Both the position numbers and the translations under genes were made by a program. Positions 12,466 to 24,923 of a DNA stretch of 64,000 nt are shown here, piece by piece. The first letter of the stretch is position 1; each line of letters starts with the position of its first letter. This DNA comes from Cyrtodaria siliqua. Taxonomy: Eukaryota > Mollusca > Bivalvia > Adapedonta > Hiatellidae. The stretch is taken from the NCBI GenBank assembly GCA_037043455.1, contig JAWPHD010010992.1:23847-87846 (forward strand), given 5' to 3'. The notes under the pieces are model-generated. The model saw nothing but the letters and a program-made list of their open reading frames with translations. It had not been told where the DNA came from and searched no databases.

Positions 12466-13255
12466 TACGTAGTAACTTCACATACTTATACGCAGTACCC
12501 CAAAAACTAGGGGTGCAATGATTAATCGTGATACGATTATAGCGCGACTTTCTTTCACACGTACCATATTGTGGGGACTGTATTGTAATAAGATAACGAT
12601 ACACAGATAAGCATTGCCTTGCTCTTATTGACAAAAATAACCTCGCTGATAATTGTAGAAATTATATTTTTTTTGTTAGTACTCTACTGGTGTGTCACTT
12701 GAGGGGACCAGAGGTTTGCCCCCATCAGTCAGTCAGTCTTTCAGTCCGTCCCACAAATATGGATCATGAAAAGTATTTAAGATATTTTTATAAAACTTGA
12801 CATGTTGGTAGAGGGCAATGAGGGGAATATACCCAATATTTTTTTTATTTTTTATTTTGTTGATCTGACAGAAATATGGTTACTATGGCAATGGATATAG
12901 TAAAAATACACAAAATATGTATCATTTTATAACAAAAGAAATGCTTTAAAAGATAATGAAAATTTGTGTGTAGGTAAGAGGGAGAACTTTAGGAGATCAT
13001 GCAGATCTTTTTTTTTCATTAAGTAAAAAATTGTGGTTGCTGTGGCAACAGAAATTGTAAAAATTACACAAAAAATATAGAAAATGGTTTCCCCACAATA
13101 TCTTTAGTTTGGAATGAGATATTTGAATGAATTTGTATGAGATTTGGGTCACTGGAGTCAAGGAAACTGTTACTAAAAATAGAAGAATGGTGTCCGCTAA
13201 ATAACTTTATTTAGTAATGACCTGAAATTTGCCGAAACTTGGTGTGTAGGTACAG
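12466..13255. other. Diverged tandem non-coding repeat
   Basis: Two or three degenerate units with the pattern TATGGTTACTATGGCAA / TTGTGGTTGCTGTGGCAAC followed by AAAAATACACAAAAT, resembling other tandem monomer families in the window. No gene. Confidence 0.45.
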
Positions 13256-14584
13256 TACAGCTCACGCGAAACCCACACTTTACTCTGAGGAATTACAAAT
13301 CGCGTAATTACGCAGAGTTTTGATGATAAAACTACTCAGAGTGGAAATCACTTACGCGATACTTATGCCATGATACTTTGCGTAGATAAACTCGGGAGTT
13401 CGCTGAGTCGATACTGCCCAGGTAAAGGGTGCAATTTTTTCTAATTACAGTCATTTTAATGCATATTTATTTAATAACTTCAAAAAAATCGAAGCAGAAG
13501 ACAATTCATAACTTTCACATCCGGTCAACTTCTGGTAGGTTAAGATATTCAGTAGGTTTACTCGGACTTTTTTCTCAATCTCTATATGGAAAATGAAAAT
13601 ATTACACCATGATTTAAATTAAATGTACCTATATTGGTGTTTTAAAATCAGACAACACAAAAAGAAGATACATATATGTACACCAAAAACAAAGTTTTTA
13701 ATATAACTATCGATACAAACTAGTTTTTTAAAGGGCTAAAATCAGTTGAGCACCAGCGATATACAGTTTACACCCTACCCGAAAGTGGAGGTCTTATTTT
13801 ATTGATCACTGATTGGTCAGATTATTTTGATGATGTCATGTGAAAGTTATGAATTTTACTTTTGTTTTTGGAAAAGCAGATGTGGAAAAATTTGAATGCC
13901 CGGATTATGTATACTGGGTCACGATAGTTATAATGAGCGGTTCCTATTACCGACTTCGCGACGACTGCAATTAGTAATTATACTGGAAATTATAATTTTA
14001 TTTTAATTAATCGTTATTTGTAACAAATTTATTCTGCTGTTTATTATTTTGTTGACGAGTTCTTGAGTCAGAGATAATCAGAAAAAATTGTAAAGAATTC
14101 CGGGTCATAAACCCGTTGTTAGTGCCGCCTTGTTAAAAGGTACATACATGGCCAAGAATTATGGGTACTTATTTCGGTTGAAGAAGTGTGACTTTTGGAC
14201 AACAGAAACGAACAAAACTTGTGATTAATGCATTAAAATTTTGAAATACGTATTTGTTTCGAAATTTATTCAGTGTATTTATCAGTCTTGCACAGAAAAG
14301 ATGCACTCGGCGTCTCATTGTTTGTACTTATACTGGCGATTGGCTTTTTCAAGCGCGCTGTCGGAAAAATTTGCTTTTCTCCCAGTAATAAACCACCACA
14401 GGTGAGCACTCATGGTTAATTGGATTCTATATACGCGGAGTAACTTGGAGTGTGAATGACTGACAATGGCGTACTTTCGCCGCGTGGATTTACCTAGTAC
14501 CAGTCACTCCACGTAGATCCGCGTGGCACTCGATATGACCAAACTCGACGAATCGAGTAAAGTGTGGGTTTTGCCTGATCTGTA
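13256..14584. mobile_element. 1.33-kb TIR element
   Basis: A roughly 30-bp inverted pair starts at TACAGCTCACGCGAAACCCA (13256) and ends at 14584 (inverse reads TACAGATCAGGCAAAACCCA); both continue into CACTTTACTC. No transposase frame. The interior carries clusters resembling the ends (ACGCGGAGTAACTTGGAGTG, CCACGTAGATCCGCGTGG), suggesting internal rearrangement. Confidence 0.75.
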
Positions 14585-14621
14585 ATGTTTATATGAAAGG
14601 CAAGTTTGGGATTGCATTTGG

Positions 14622-14991
14622 TTAAAGGCAGAATATGCTTATTTACACATAAACTAAAACATCTGATGAAGCACTTACGAATTGGAGAATTACGCTAACA
14701 AATAAACTGACTAAAATTAAACTGTACACACTAATACCTATTTGTGCTCTAATTACGCTGTATCCCCTACATGCTGAGCCGACGCTAAGCACAACACAGG
14801 AAGTGTGCAGATCCAAATGGTTTATAGCACAGGTAATGTTTATGTTAACACAATAGTTAAAAGTAGTTTTTATTAACGGCTGGATTCATAGTGGGATTTA
14901 ATGCAAATTTGACGGTAATATTATACACAAATACTTGATACAAAGTCTCTATCGTCTCGTAAGGTTAACAATAAGCATATTCTGACTTTAA
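14622..14991. mobile_element. MITE with ~22-bp TIRs
   Basis: TTAAAGGCAGAATATGCTTA near 14622 is inverted at about 14970-14991 (TAAGCATATTCTGACTTTAA) with one mismatch. No coding potential. Confidence 0.6.
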
Positions 14992-15119
14992 CTGTGGTCC
15001 TTTAATGCTACATTTCCGATTCTACTTTGCTTACAGACTGTTCATGAACATAAGATCAGTTTACAGAGAACTCAAAATATAATAAATTTATTGTATTTCA
15101 GGTTTGCTCCATGTTCTCC

Positions 15120-16240
15120 GGTGACAGATAGATAGTGCAAACAAATCTACGGAGGCAATATATTCCAACCACATGGACACATGAGGTATTCCAACCACAT
15201 AGAGATGCACACGATATTAAGCTATAGAGATTTTATGAGATATATTCCCACATAAAAGCACACACGATATTTCCAACCACATACTTTAAGAATGAAAATA
15301 TTCTTACTACAGAGATATTTCAACCACGAAACATATTCAAACCACATAATTACAGAAACGTGTGATATTCTAGCAACAGAGAGACGGCATGGAGATGTGG
15401 GACAACCACATGGAGATGTGATGTAGTCCAACCATGTAGAGACCTGACATATTCCATCCACATAGATACTTTTGATGTTTCAACCTTTGGAGACTTGTGA
15501 TGACAATGTTGAATAATGTGTTATACATATGTGCTATTCCAGCCTCATAGCTGTAGATTAGATTGCGGTATTCCAAGCACGTAGACTAGGCACATGATGT
15601 ATTAATTCCAGCAATATAGCAAAAAGTGATAGTCGTGCCACAAGAGAACCGATATTCCAACCACATAGATGCCTGATATATTCCAACCGCATATAGACAA
15701 GATATGTTCCAACTACATTCATATTTGTGATAGGCCAGCTATATAGAGACATGATAATACAATTCTGTTGCATGAAGTCAAGAGTTATTTGAACCGCATA
15801 GAGATCTGATATAATACAACCACATGGAGACAAGAGAAAAATATTCCAACCACTCAAGCCACTAGCATAGACATGATAATATATATTTCCATTACAACCA
15901 GACAATATGGGTTAATCGAACCACATAGAAACCCAGTGTATTAACAACCACATGGAGACATATTCCAACCACATATTCCAACCACATTGGAGACCAGGGA
16001 TATTTAAACCACAGACATGAGATAAGCCAGCAGCATTACGACATGATACATGGATACAGTCTGTGTTATTCCAACCACAGAGAGATAGATATTCAAACCA
16101 CATTCCACCCTTATGGAGATGAGAGATATTCCAACAACAGAGACTTAAGATAAGTCACCACCACAGAGACATGATCATATGTTTCCAATACATGAAGTCA
16201 ATCTGTGTTGTTCAAACGACATATAGACACGACCACAACC
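15120..16240. repeat. Degenerate minisatellite, ~25-45 bp units
   Basis: Dozens of variable units built on ATTCCAACCACATAGAGACA. Unit length varies and the array has decayed. Minus-strand translations rich in Trp, Cys and Gly come from the repeat itself and are not protein genes. Confidence 0.85.
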
Positions 16241-16264
16241 ATAAATTGTTTAGTTAACCAAGAA

Positions 16265-17665
16265 TAATTTTCAAATGCATTTTGATGACAGCATAGTATC
16301 GGACCAGTAACAGCAGAGTTACGGCCCTTGATTTAGTTCAATATGTTATATTTTGCCTCGTTAAGACGATAGGGCCTTCATTTTTCATCCTATCTTTAAC
16401 AAACTTTACCACATTAATAATATCAATGAAAGCTCAGACGAGTTCGAAAACCAGCCATATCGGACTAATAACAGCAGAGTTGTGGCCCTTGATTTAGTTA
16501 AAAATGCTACATTTTGCCTCGTTAAGACGATAGAGGCTTCATTGTTCATTTGATCTTTAACTTGACACAAGTGATCACCATAACAAGACGATGTGTCGCG
16601 CGCAAAACCCAGATCCGTACCTCAAAGGTCAAGGTTACACTTGAAGTTTATAGGTCAAAAACAAGTACACAATTTCGTGTACGGACGTAACGTCACAACC
16701 ACTGCAGGGATTTTTAAATAACTTGGCACAACTGATCATCATAACAAGACGCTGTGTCGCGCGCAAAACCCAGGTCTTCAAGGTCAATGTCACACTTGGA
16801 TGTCAAAAGACATATTGTGTCCGGTCAATAACTCTGGCATTCATGGACGGATTTTCAAATAACTTGGCACAAGTGCTCACCACAACAAGACGATGTGTCG
16901 CGCACAAAATCCAGGTCTGTGGCCCCAAGGTCAGGGTCACACTTAAAGGTCAAATGTCAAATCGTGTCCGGTCAATAACTTTTGCATGCCTGGACGGATT
17001 TTCAAATAACTCGCCACAACCAAACGATGTGTCATGCACAAAATCCAGGTCAATGGGTCCAAGGTCATACTTAGAGGTCAAAGGACACATTTATCACTTA
17101 CAGTGATATTTCTTGTTTAATTTTTTTTTTTTTTTGTTTTGTTTTTCATTAATTTTTTTTCATTCATTTGTTGTTGTTTTTTTGGTGATATATATATTTT
17201 TTTTTATTTTTTTTTATTTTTTAAAATATTTTTTTTTTTGTGATATCTTTTGTAATTGTATTTTTCAGTTTTTTTTTTTTTTTGTGACTATTTTTTATTA
17301 TTAATATTTTTTTTTAATATATATTTTTTTAAAATTATTTTTAAATATATCTGTTGGTTTCATATTGCTCCAAGGTCAAGGTTGTATTGGACCAGTCGGA
17401 CCAGTAACAGGAATTATGGCTCTTGATTTAGTTAAAAATGCTATATTTTGCCTCGTTAATACGGTAGGGCCTTCATTTTTCATCTGATCTTTGTCAAATT
17501 TTACCAGATTCTTTAGTTATGGCCCTTTAATTAGTTAAAAAGCTGTTTTTTGCCCAAAACTTTCAAAAAATCATAAATGGCAGTCACTCGTCACTTGTTT
17601 CATTGATGGTATAAGAGCCATGTTAGCCAGTAGAGCGTATGTATACAGGCCCTCTTGGGCCTCTT
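16265..17665. repeat. Tandem-monomer element, copy 1
   Basis: Monomers with GAGTTATGGCCCTTGATTT, ATTTTGCCTCGTTAAGACGA and GGGCCTTCATTTTTCAT at 16310-16560 and 17380-17560 surround a block of different monomers (16560-17105; AAGACGATGTGTCGCGCGCA, TCGTGTCCGGTCAATAACT) and a T-rich tract (17112-17345). The end is GGCCCTCTTGGGCCTCTTGT at 17648-17667. No gene. Confidence 0.75.
17112..17345. repeat. T-rich low-complexity tract
   Basis: Long T runs with scattered A, G and C within the tandem-monomer element. The Phe-rich open frame across it is an artefact. Confidence 0.9.
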
Positions 17666-17687
17666 GTGTTGTTTTTTTGTGTTTTTT

Positions 17688-19650
17688 AGCTCTACTGGCC
17701 AAGGGCCAGAAGAGCTTATGGGATGGTGTGTTGTCTGTTTTCCGTCGTCAGTCTTCGTTCGTCTGTTAACTTTTCTTCAAACGACTTCTCCTCAGAAACC
17801 GCTTGGCTAATTTTGACCAAACTTCACATGGATGATCCTTAGATGAATGCTTTTTAGATTTGTTAAAATTAGGTCTGCGCTACATCCAAGGTGGCTGCCA
17901 TTACCATATATGGTCGAAACCTTAAAATATAGGAAAAAACTTTAAAAAATCTTCTCTAAAACCACAAGGCACAGAGCTCTCATGTATTACATGTAGCATC
18001 AGCTTATGGTTCTCTACTAAGTTTGTTCAAATGGTGACCCTGGGGGTCAAATTTGTCCCCGCCCCAGGGGTCACAGGTTTAAATAGATTTATATAGGATT
18101 TTTTTTTAAAAAAATCTTCTTCTCAGAAACTACAACAGCCAGAGGTTTGATATTTTGCATTTACTATAAGCTTATGGTCCTTTACCAAGTTTGTTCAAAT
18201 GGTGACCCTCGGATCATATTTGACCCCGCCCCGAGGGTCAAATGTTTTACATAGACATGTATAGGGAAAAACTTAAAAAATTCTTCTCAGGAACCACATG
18301 GCACAGAGCTCTCATGTATTACATATAGCATCAGCTTATGGTCCTGTACTAAGTTTGTTCAAATGGTGACCCTGGGGTCACATTTGGCCCCGCCCCAAGG
18401 GTCACATGTTTTACATAGACATGTATAGGAAAAAACTTAAAAAATCTTCTTCTCTGAAACTGCAAGAGCCAGAGGTTTAATATTTTGCTGTTGCTATAAG
18501 CTTATGGTCCTTTACCAAGTTTGTTCAAATGGTGACCCTGGGGTCACTTTTGGCCCCGGCCAAAGGGTCACATGTTTTACATAGACATGTATAGGGTAAA
18601 AATTAAAAAATCTTCTTCTCTGAAACTGCAAGAGCCAGAGGTTTAATATTTTGCTGTTGCTATAAGCTAATGGTCCTTTACCAAGTTTGTTCAAATGGTG
18701 ACCCTGGGGTCACATTTGACCCCGCCCCAAGGGTCATATGTTTTACATAGACAGGTATAGGGAAAAACTGAAAAAATCTTCTTCTCTGAAACTGCAAGAG
18801 CCAGAGGTTTAATATTTTGCATTTGCTATAAGCTTATGGTCTTCTACCAAGTTTGTTTAAATGGTAACCCATTGGTCACATTTGGCCCCACCCTGGGGGT
18901 CACAGTTTTACTTAGGCTTGTATAGGGAAAAACTGAAAAAAATCTTCTTCTCTGGAACCACATGGCACAGAGCTCTCATGTATTACATTTAGCATCAGCT
19001 TATGGTCCTCTACCAAGTTTGTTCAAATGGTGACCCTGGTGTCAAATTTGGACGCGCCCCGGGGGTAACAGTTTTTTTTTTTTTAAATTTCATTTTTTTT
19101 TTGTTTTGTTTTATTTTTTTTTATTATTTTTTTTTTTGATAGATTTGAATTGTTTTTTTTGTTTTTTTCATTATCTTTTTAATTACTTGACACTTACTTC
19201 AAAATTTCTTGTCGGCTCTACTCATCTTAAATGCCTTGTTGAATTTCGACGAAACTTGGCAGGAAGCATCGGTAAGATGTCTAGTTGTGCATATCACGCT
19301 TTTGTTCCAGTTCGCTGATTTTTGAGTTATGGCCCTTTGACATTTTTATTTTAAATTTCTTGTCGGCGCAACTCCTCTTAAACGGCTTGCTGGATTTCTA
19401 CGAAATTTGGCAGGAAGCCTCCGTATGATGTCTAGTTTATCAATGAAACCTTGGACAATTTCGAAAACCAGCTAGATCTTGTTAGTAATTACAGAGTTAT
19501 GGCCCTTGATTTGTTGAAAAATGCTATATTGTATTTTCCTTTGTTAAATCTATAGGAGAAGAGAGCTATATCTAGCTATATCTATCTAAATCTATAAGAG
19601 CTGTTTTACCCAGTAGAGCGTCCACAGGCCCTCTTGAGCCTCTTGTTTTG
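17688..19650. repeat. Hairpin-headed tandem-array element, copy 2
   Basis: Opens with a 29-base hairpin at 17688-17716 (AGCTCTACTGGCC, then GGCCAGAAGAGCT). Then come about seven monomers of ~165 bp containing AAATCTTCTTCTCTGAAACT and CCAAGTTTGTTCAAATGGTG (17800-19060), a T-rich tract (19070-19170), a second monomer type, and the end CAGGCCCTCTTGAGCCTCTTG at 19624-19645. Non-coding. Confidence 0.8.
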
Positions 19651-19727
19651 GTTTGATATTATGACTTGTACTTATTTGGAAGATTTGTTTTCTTTTTCAT
19701 TTCCTTTAAAATTATTTAGAGAATTTT

Positions 19728-20215
19728 CCCAGTCAAAAAATGGGAGAATTTTCCCAAAACAATTTGGGAAAATTTTCCCAATAACATTTGGGAAAATTTT
19801 CCCAAAAACAATTTGGGAGAATTTTCCCATTTTATTTTGGGAAAGATTTTATTTCATTAAATTATAAACATAATGGCATATTTAATTGTCAACACTGCAA
19901 TGGAAGATGTTTCCAAGCTTTGAAGTGTTGTTTTAGCTATTAAGAAATAACTCATTTTCCCATGGGAAAATTTTCCCAAATTACAATATTGGGAAAATAT
20001 TCCCATGGGAAAATATCAAAGTGCTCGTATCGCTGTAAAACTTCATCATAGACCCTAAATATGAAAGCCGCATACTATTTTGACATTATATTGCAAGATA
20101 AATACTTTCTGTTTTTCCCATGGGAAAACTGCCCAAGTCATTTCCCATGGGAATATATTGTCCCATGGGAAAGACCCTTTCCCATGGGAAAAAAGCTTTT
20201 CCCATGGGAAAGGTC
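19728..20215. repeat. Clusters of palindromic GGGAAAATTTTCCC / TTTCCCATGGGAAA motifs
   Basis: About five copies of GGGA(A/G)AATTTTCCC at 19735-19835 and about seven CCCATGGGAA copies at 19955-20212, separated by short AT-rich spacers. Each motif is self-complementary. The 78-codon open frame across the first cluster is repeat-derived. Confidence 0.85.
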
Positions 20216-20431
20216 AACTTCGCAATTTCTCGGAAAAATTAAAGTGTCACCAATGAAATAGAATATAATTTTACAATCATTTGATATGTGCTTTCATATG
20301 ATATAGTCGAAAGCGCCCTAGCTCATTCGGAATTACTTGCTGTTTTTGCCAAAAACCGGCGCGGCAAAAAAAAACCGGCGGCTGTTAAGTTCAGTTACAA
20401 ACGTGTCATGCTTTGCATGACATACTTTACC

Positions 20432-20863
20432 TATACTGAAAGGAAAAAGAAACGCAGGGTGCGTATTTCCGCTATATATTGTATGTTTAATATGCTACTG
20501 CTAATCGAATGTTACAGGGCGACATTAGGCCTGTCCTTTTAGAAAGAAGGTTTAAACAGCACTGAACACACCAATGGTTACCCCTTTAAAGTTTCATTAT
20601 CGTCAGAATGCGCATTTGGCTCAAGCAGGTGAGCAAACAATTTTTCAAAGAGGAAATTCAGCATTTATGAATTTCTTGTTACAACGTGTACTGTGATTAA
20701 AACGCCTACAACATCACAGTTGTATCCTTTCTCTAATTAACTGCACTTTTTTTTTTACAAAACATCTTGGGGTTTCCTTTGAATATATATGGAATTAAGT
20801 GTGCAGTAAATGCAATATATAGCGGAAATACGCACCCTGCGTTTCTTTTTCCTTTCAGTATAT
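20432..20863. mobile_element. TIR family T, copy 1
   Basis: About 50-bp TIRs: TATACTGAAAGGAAAAAGAA at the left and the exact inverse at the right, continuing through ACGCAGGGTGCGTATTTCCG and CTATATATTG. Related copies are at 25621-26104, 43677-44146 and 51637-52106. Non-autonomous. Confidence 0.88.
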
Positions 20864-21955
20864 CTGTTGAGCAATTTCTGTCACACGAGAGTCTTCTATG
20901 TAATGTAAGTCAAGCACCAGTAAATCCTCAATATTGTCCTTGAATATATTTTTGCTAATTCCTCTACTGTGTCAGTCAACCTGTTTTACTAGTATGAACA
21001 TATTTAACTTATTCATGATGGCAAAGATCGGAGTCTTTTCTTTGGCAGCGCCTGATGAATTATTGCAATAACTGGAATTAACAGATAATTCGGGCCATAT
21101 CTGGTTCAGAGATCCTCAAGCTGCGATGTGTTATCAGCACCTACTGTACCTCCATCTTCCTTTTTGGTCTAAGTTTCTGTTTCTGAGGTAGTTCAATGGG
21201 CATTGATGAGACAACACTAATGCCATTTATCTCACACACACACATAGCAATTGCGAACTTTTGGTTTCTCTTTATGATCGTCATGTGCAATACTCAATGG
21301 TCGGTATGCCTTGCTCACACTCTCAGTGAAATAACTGTAAGTCCGATTTACCACAAGTATGGTAATCACCTGATGAGCATTTCCTGATACAGGTGTTTAT
21401 TTCAGAAAGGAATCTACATCTTGTCAGCTAAGTTTACATTTGCCACAAGGGCACTGGTCCATCTATAGTATTCAAACAAGTCTCCGATGTTTTAAGTGCT
21501 TCCATTAAATATGAAGGCATCAACGCAAAATGCCATTATGATCTTCACATTGCATGGGTTTCAGGCCAATTCCATTGTTTCTGCTCGGCAACTACTTTAG
21601 CATAAACTGTTTTCGCGTTCGGTTTTGATCTATTTGTTTTGTCTGGATAAGGTTTACCAAGTCAGATAACTTATATTAAATATATTTTATAACAAACTGA
21701 CAGTTTCTTGTAAGAAGATTATTTTAGTACCCTTCAGAAATGTCATAACGATTTAGAAAACGTAGAGCCAATTCGAAGTGAAATTTGATTTAAACGTGTA
21801 AATCCCTTAATACCTTAACCATAGGGAGCCTCTTTATTGTAATATTGACAAACAAATACCATGTCAAGAAAACTGAGTGAAAACATCTTAACATATAATT
21901 ACTTTCTAACAAACAACTATTAAACGAAATACACTTTTTACTATTTTCAACATGT
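20864..21955. other. Apparently single-copy sequence without recognised gene
   Basis: Less repetitive than its surroundings. Both strands show interrupted short coding-like segments, possibly an old degraded mobile-element gene, but no family was recognised and stops interrupt every frame. Confidence 0.4.
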
Positions 21956-22149
21956 TTTGACGGCCATTTTGAAAACGGTAGCCATTTTGAACTTAAAATA
22001 TGGCCAGATAATATGTCATGACCCTTTGTCTATTATTTTGCGAAAATTTGCTGTGATTGCTATACTATATTTTGTTAAAACCCGATACATATAGGTTCAA
22101 TTGATTATTTATTACGTATTTGGCGGCCATTTTGAAAATGGCGGCCATT

Positions 22150-23185
22150 TTGAAAAATCTGACGTGGGTCCACAGCAAGACGACGTGTCGTGCGCAAAAT
22201 CCTGGTCCGTGGCTCCAAGGTAAGGTCACAATTAGAGGTCAAAGTTCAAAAGAAGTACTTTCGTGTCCGGCAAATAACTCTGACATTAATCGGAGAATTT
22301 TCATATAACCTGGCACAAGTGTTCGCCGCAACAGGAGGTCCTGTCACATTCAAAATCCAGGTCCGTAGCTTCAAGGTAAATGTCACACTTAGAGGTCAAA
22401 GGTCAAAAAGATGAACTTTCCGAGTTTCGTGTTCATATTTCGTGTCCGGTAAATAACTGACATTCATGGAGGGATTTTCAAATTACCTGCCAGAAGTGTT
22501 CACAGCAAGATGACATGTCGCGCACACAATCCAGGTCTGTAGCTTGAAGGTCAATGTCACACTTGGAGGTCAAATGTCAAAAAGAAGTTCTTTCGTGTCC
22601 ATATTTCATCTCCGGTAAACAATTCTGACATCAAATAACAAGGTCACACTTAGAGGTCAGAAGATATCAAATGTCCCTGTATTTGATTGAAGTCATGTAA
22701 ATCGTGTCCGGTCTATAATGTTCACCACAACAAGACTATGTGTCGCAAACAAAATCCAGGTCAGTAGGTTCAAGGTCAAGGTCACACTTAGAGGTCAGAA
22801 GATCCCTGTATTTGATTGAGGTCATGTAAATCGTGTCCGGTCTATAACTTTGTCATCCGTTGAGGGATTTTTATATAACCTGGCACATGTTAACCAGAAC
22901 AAGACCCAGGTCTGTAGCTTCAAGGTCAAGGTCACACTTAGAAGTCAGAAGATGCTTTATGAACCTGTATTTGAATGAAGTCATATGTGTTGTGTCCGGT
23001 GTATACTTTGTCATCGGTCACCTTCCAGTTTTGCTGGACTTTTACCTGTTCCTACCATTACACCCGGGACTATTTATAAACATTTTTCAAACTTGTCGTC
23101 ACAGTTTTGAGCTGAATGCATAAACATATCGTTCATATATTCATAAACCACTTCGGGGGCATTTGTCACTTACAGTGACATTTCT
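22150..23185. repeat. Tandem-monomer repeat block (CAAGACGATGTGTCGCG family)
   Basis: Five or six diverged units containing AAAATCCAGGTC, AAGGTCACACTTAGAGGTCA, TCGTGTCCGGT and GGGATTTTCA. The same monomer type occurs at 16560-17105. The block ends at CACTTACAGTGACATTTCTTG, as the other block does at 17093-17115. Confidence 0.8.
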
Positions 23186-23871
23186 TGTTTTTTTTTAGAA
23201 ATATTGTTACTATACCAAGCTGCATGAAACAGTCATTTATCGATTGGCAGTTACAGAGACGACTACCTGCCGGATAAATGTTCCATTATCTCATCAATAT
23301 CTGTAAAAGCATACCTTCTAACAACGCTACGACCCCAACGCTATAATGAAAGATGGAAGTTGGATCTAATTGAAAACTGAGGAGGTATTCTTGTAATTTT
23401 GTGCCATTAGTGTAATTATAGAGGTACTGCTTTCTTGTCATAGATAGAGATAACGTTTTCTTGTAATGTATAAGCCACCGTGTTACTTCTGTGTGAAGAC
23501 ACTAAAGACAATTCCCCTAACCTCGTCTGTTGGATATTCCCCTTTATCGGATTCTATCTCCAAGCACATTACAGAAAAAAGGAACATATTTGATAGTAAG
23601 AGTAAGGTATAGTTGGCCCCAACATAAAGAGGGCATAATCTCTTTTGAAACAAGCTAATGACGTAATGATCATCGTGATTGCTTGGTAAGTACTTGTGCA
23701 AGTTATTTAAAAAATAAAGGAAGTTAAACATGAATCTTTGGCCAAATGGAAGTATTTTGGGGTAAAAAATAAGGTCACACAAGTTTTTTTTTAAAGGGCT
23801 CTGAAAAACTCGAAAAAGACTGAAAGAATTATCAAAATGCCATAAAAAAGATATGACCTATTGAAAATGTG
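23186..23871. other. Non-coding sequence
   Basis: Weak resemblance to the SINE body at 23490-23620 (CTCGTCTGTTGGAT, CTCCAAGCACATTACAGAAA). No gene recognised. Confidence 0.4.
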
Positions 23872-24156
23872 AAAAGAAACATAAATGGAGGCGGCCATCT
23901 TGGAACGATGACGTAATCGCGCCTTTTTTTTTTTAACCATATATGTCATATTGACAAAATTTCTTTTAAAGCAAAGAAAATCACTGCAAATGAGAAATAA
24001 GCATACAATGTATACATTTACATTTATATGTTTATTTTCAATCAATTTTCAGCGACTGTCTTTGCTTTAAAATGTATTTTATCAATATGCCATATATGGT
24101 AAAAAGGCGCGATTACGTCATCGTTCCAAGATGGCCGCTTCCATTTATGTTCTTTG
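23872..24156. mobile_element. Foldback MITE with ~100-bp arms
   Basis: Arms 23872-23975 and 24058-24156 are inverted copies: AACATAAATGGAGGCGGCCA on the left and its inverse near 24130-24150, each continuing through TTGGAACGATGACGTAATCG and ACCATATATG. The spacer is about 80 bp. No coding sequence. Confidence 0.8.
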
Positions 24157-24327
24157 CCAATTTTAAGTAAATCGGGTTTGAAAATAGTGCATCAACCGCT
24201 TTTAATCAGTTATACACTACTAACTGATAATCGAAAAACTGTTTTTTAATTCTCAAAACTGGTGTAAAGGACCTTAAAACCGAATTGAACTCCCGAAACC
24301 GTTTTAACTCGATAAACATACATTGTC

Positions 24328-24476
24328 GCTCGATAATACGAGTTCCTATGCATCCTTCCCTACTGCTCGATAATACGAGTTCCTATGCATCATTCCCTAC
24401 TGCTCGATAATACGAGTTCCTATGCATCATTCCCTACTGCTCGATAATACGAGTTCCTATGCATCCTTCCCTACTG
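24328..24476. repeat. 37-bp tandem repeat, 4 copies
   Basis: Unit starts CTCGATAATACGAGTTCCTA and ends TTCCCTACTG. The four units are nearly identical (CATCC/CATCA variants), and CTCGATAATACGAG within each can form a short stem. Confidence 0.9.
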
Positions 24477-24543
24477 TTTGCAGCGACTCGAAATAACATA
24501 AACAATATGGTGATGAGCCGTTAAACAGCAGTTCAGTCGTTAT

Positions 24544-24909
24544 AGTCAGATACCACTATTGATTTGGGGCTTCTGATTGGTTGAAAAAAGTATAGGTCTA
24601 TTAGGGCATATAGTCAGATGTAAGGTAGATTCTGATTGGATTAAATTACCCAAATCATAACAAATCCCCATAAAACATCAAAATAAAGTAAAATTTCTTT
24701 ACTGCCATTCTGGGGGTGGCCACCTTCAGTGAACTATTAGAGGCTGAAAGCATCAGATTATCCCCAATTTGCTGGTCATTTTTGAGTGTCTCTAAGATAG
24801 TTCTTTAAAAAAAGTTAGGTTTTATCATCCATTCGGCTATAGGAATAGGGACTGTAGGCCAAACGGCTATAATGGAGGCCTATGGGACATGCAATAGTGG
24901 TATATGACC
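24544..24909. mobile_element. Lone internally deleted copy of the 461-bp repeat from 7833-10001
   Basis: Same ends and order as the 461-bp repeat but lacks about 95 bp of the middle and has scattered substitutions. TTAT flanks both sides (24540-24543, 24910-24913), a 4-bp target duplication. It lies in the receptor gene intron, 14 bp past the exon d donor. Confidence 0.85.
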
Positions 24910-24923
24910 TTATACAGACTTAC

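Noticed and set aside
15222..16103. Minus-strand frames rich in Trp, Cys and Gly
   Set aside because: Translation of the degenerate minisatellite; the same motif recurs in several frames.
17113..17304. Phe-rich plus-strand frame
   Set aside because: Translation of a T-rich tract.
17688..19650. Helitron assignment for the hairpin-headed elements
   Set aside because: The hairpin abuts the apparent end and lacks the usual spacing before a CTRR terminus, and no 5'-TC end was found.
20864..21490. Hidden C-terminal exon of the receptor (segment reading RILRIYW-like on the minus strand)
   Set aside because: The available acceptor would put a stop immediately in frame after exon d, and the similarity is too short.
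24867..24923. Natural C-terminus of the receptor by read-through after exon d
   Set aside because: A strong AG|GTAAGT donor lies at the boundary, most of the extension is mobile-element sequence, and similarity to the cyclase C-terminus is lost there.
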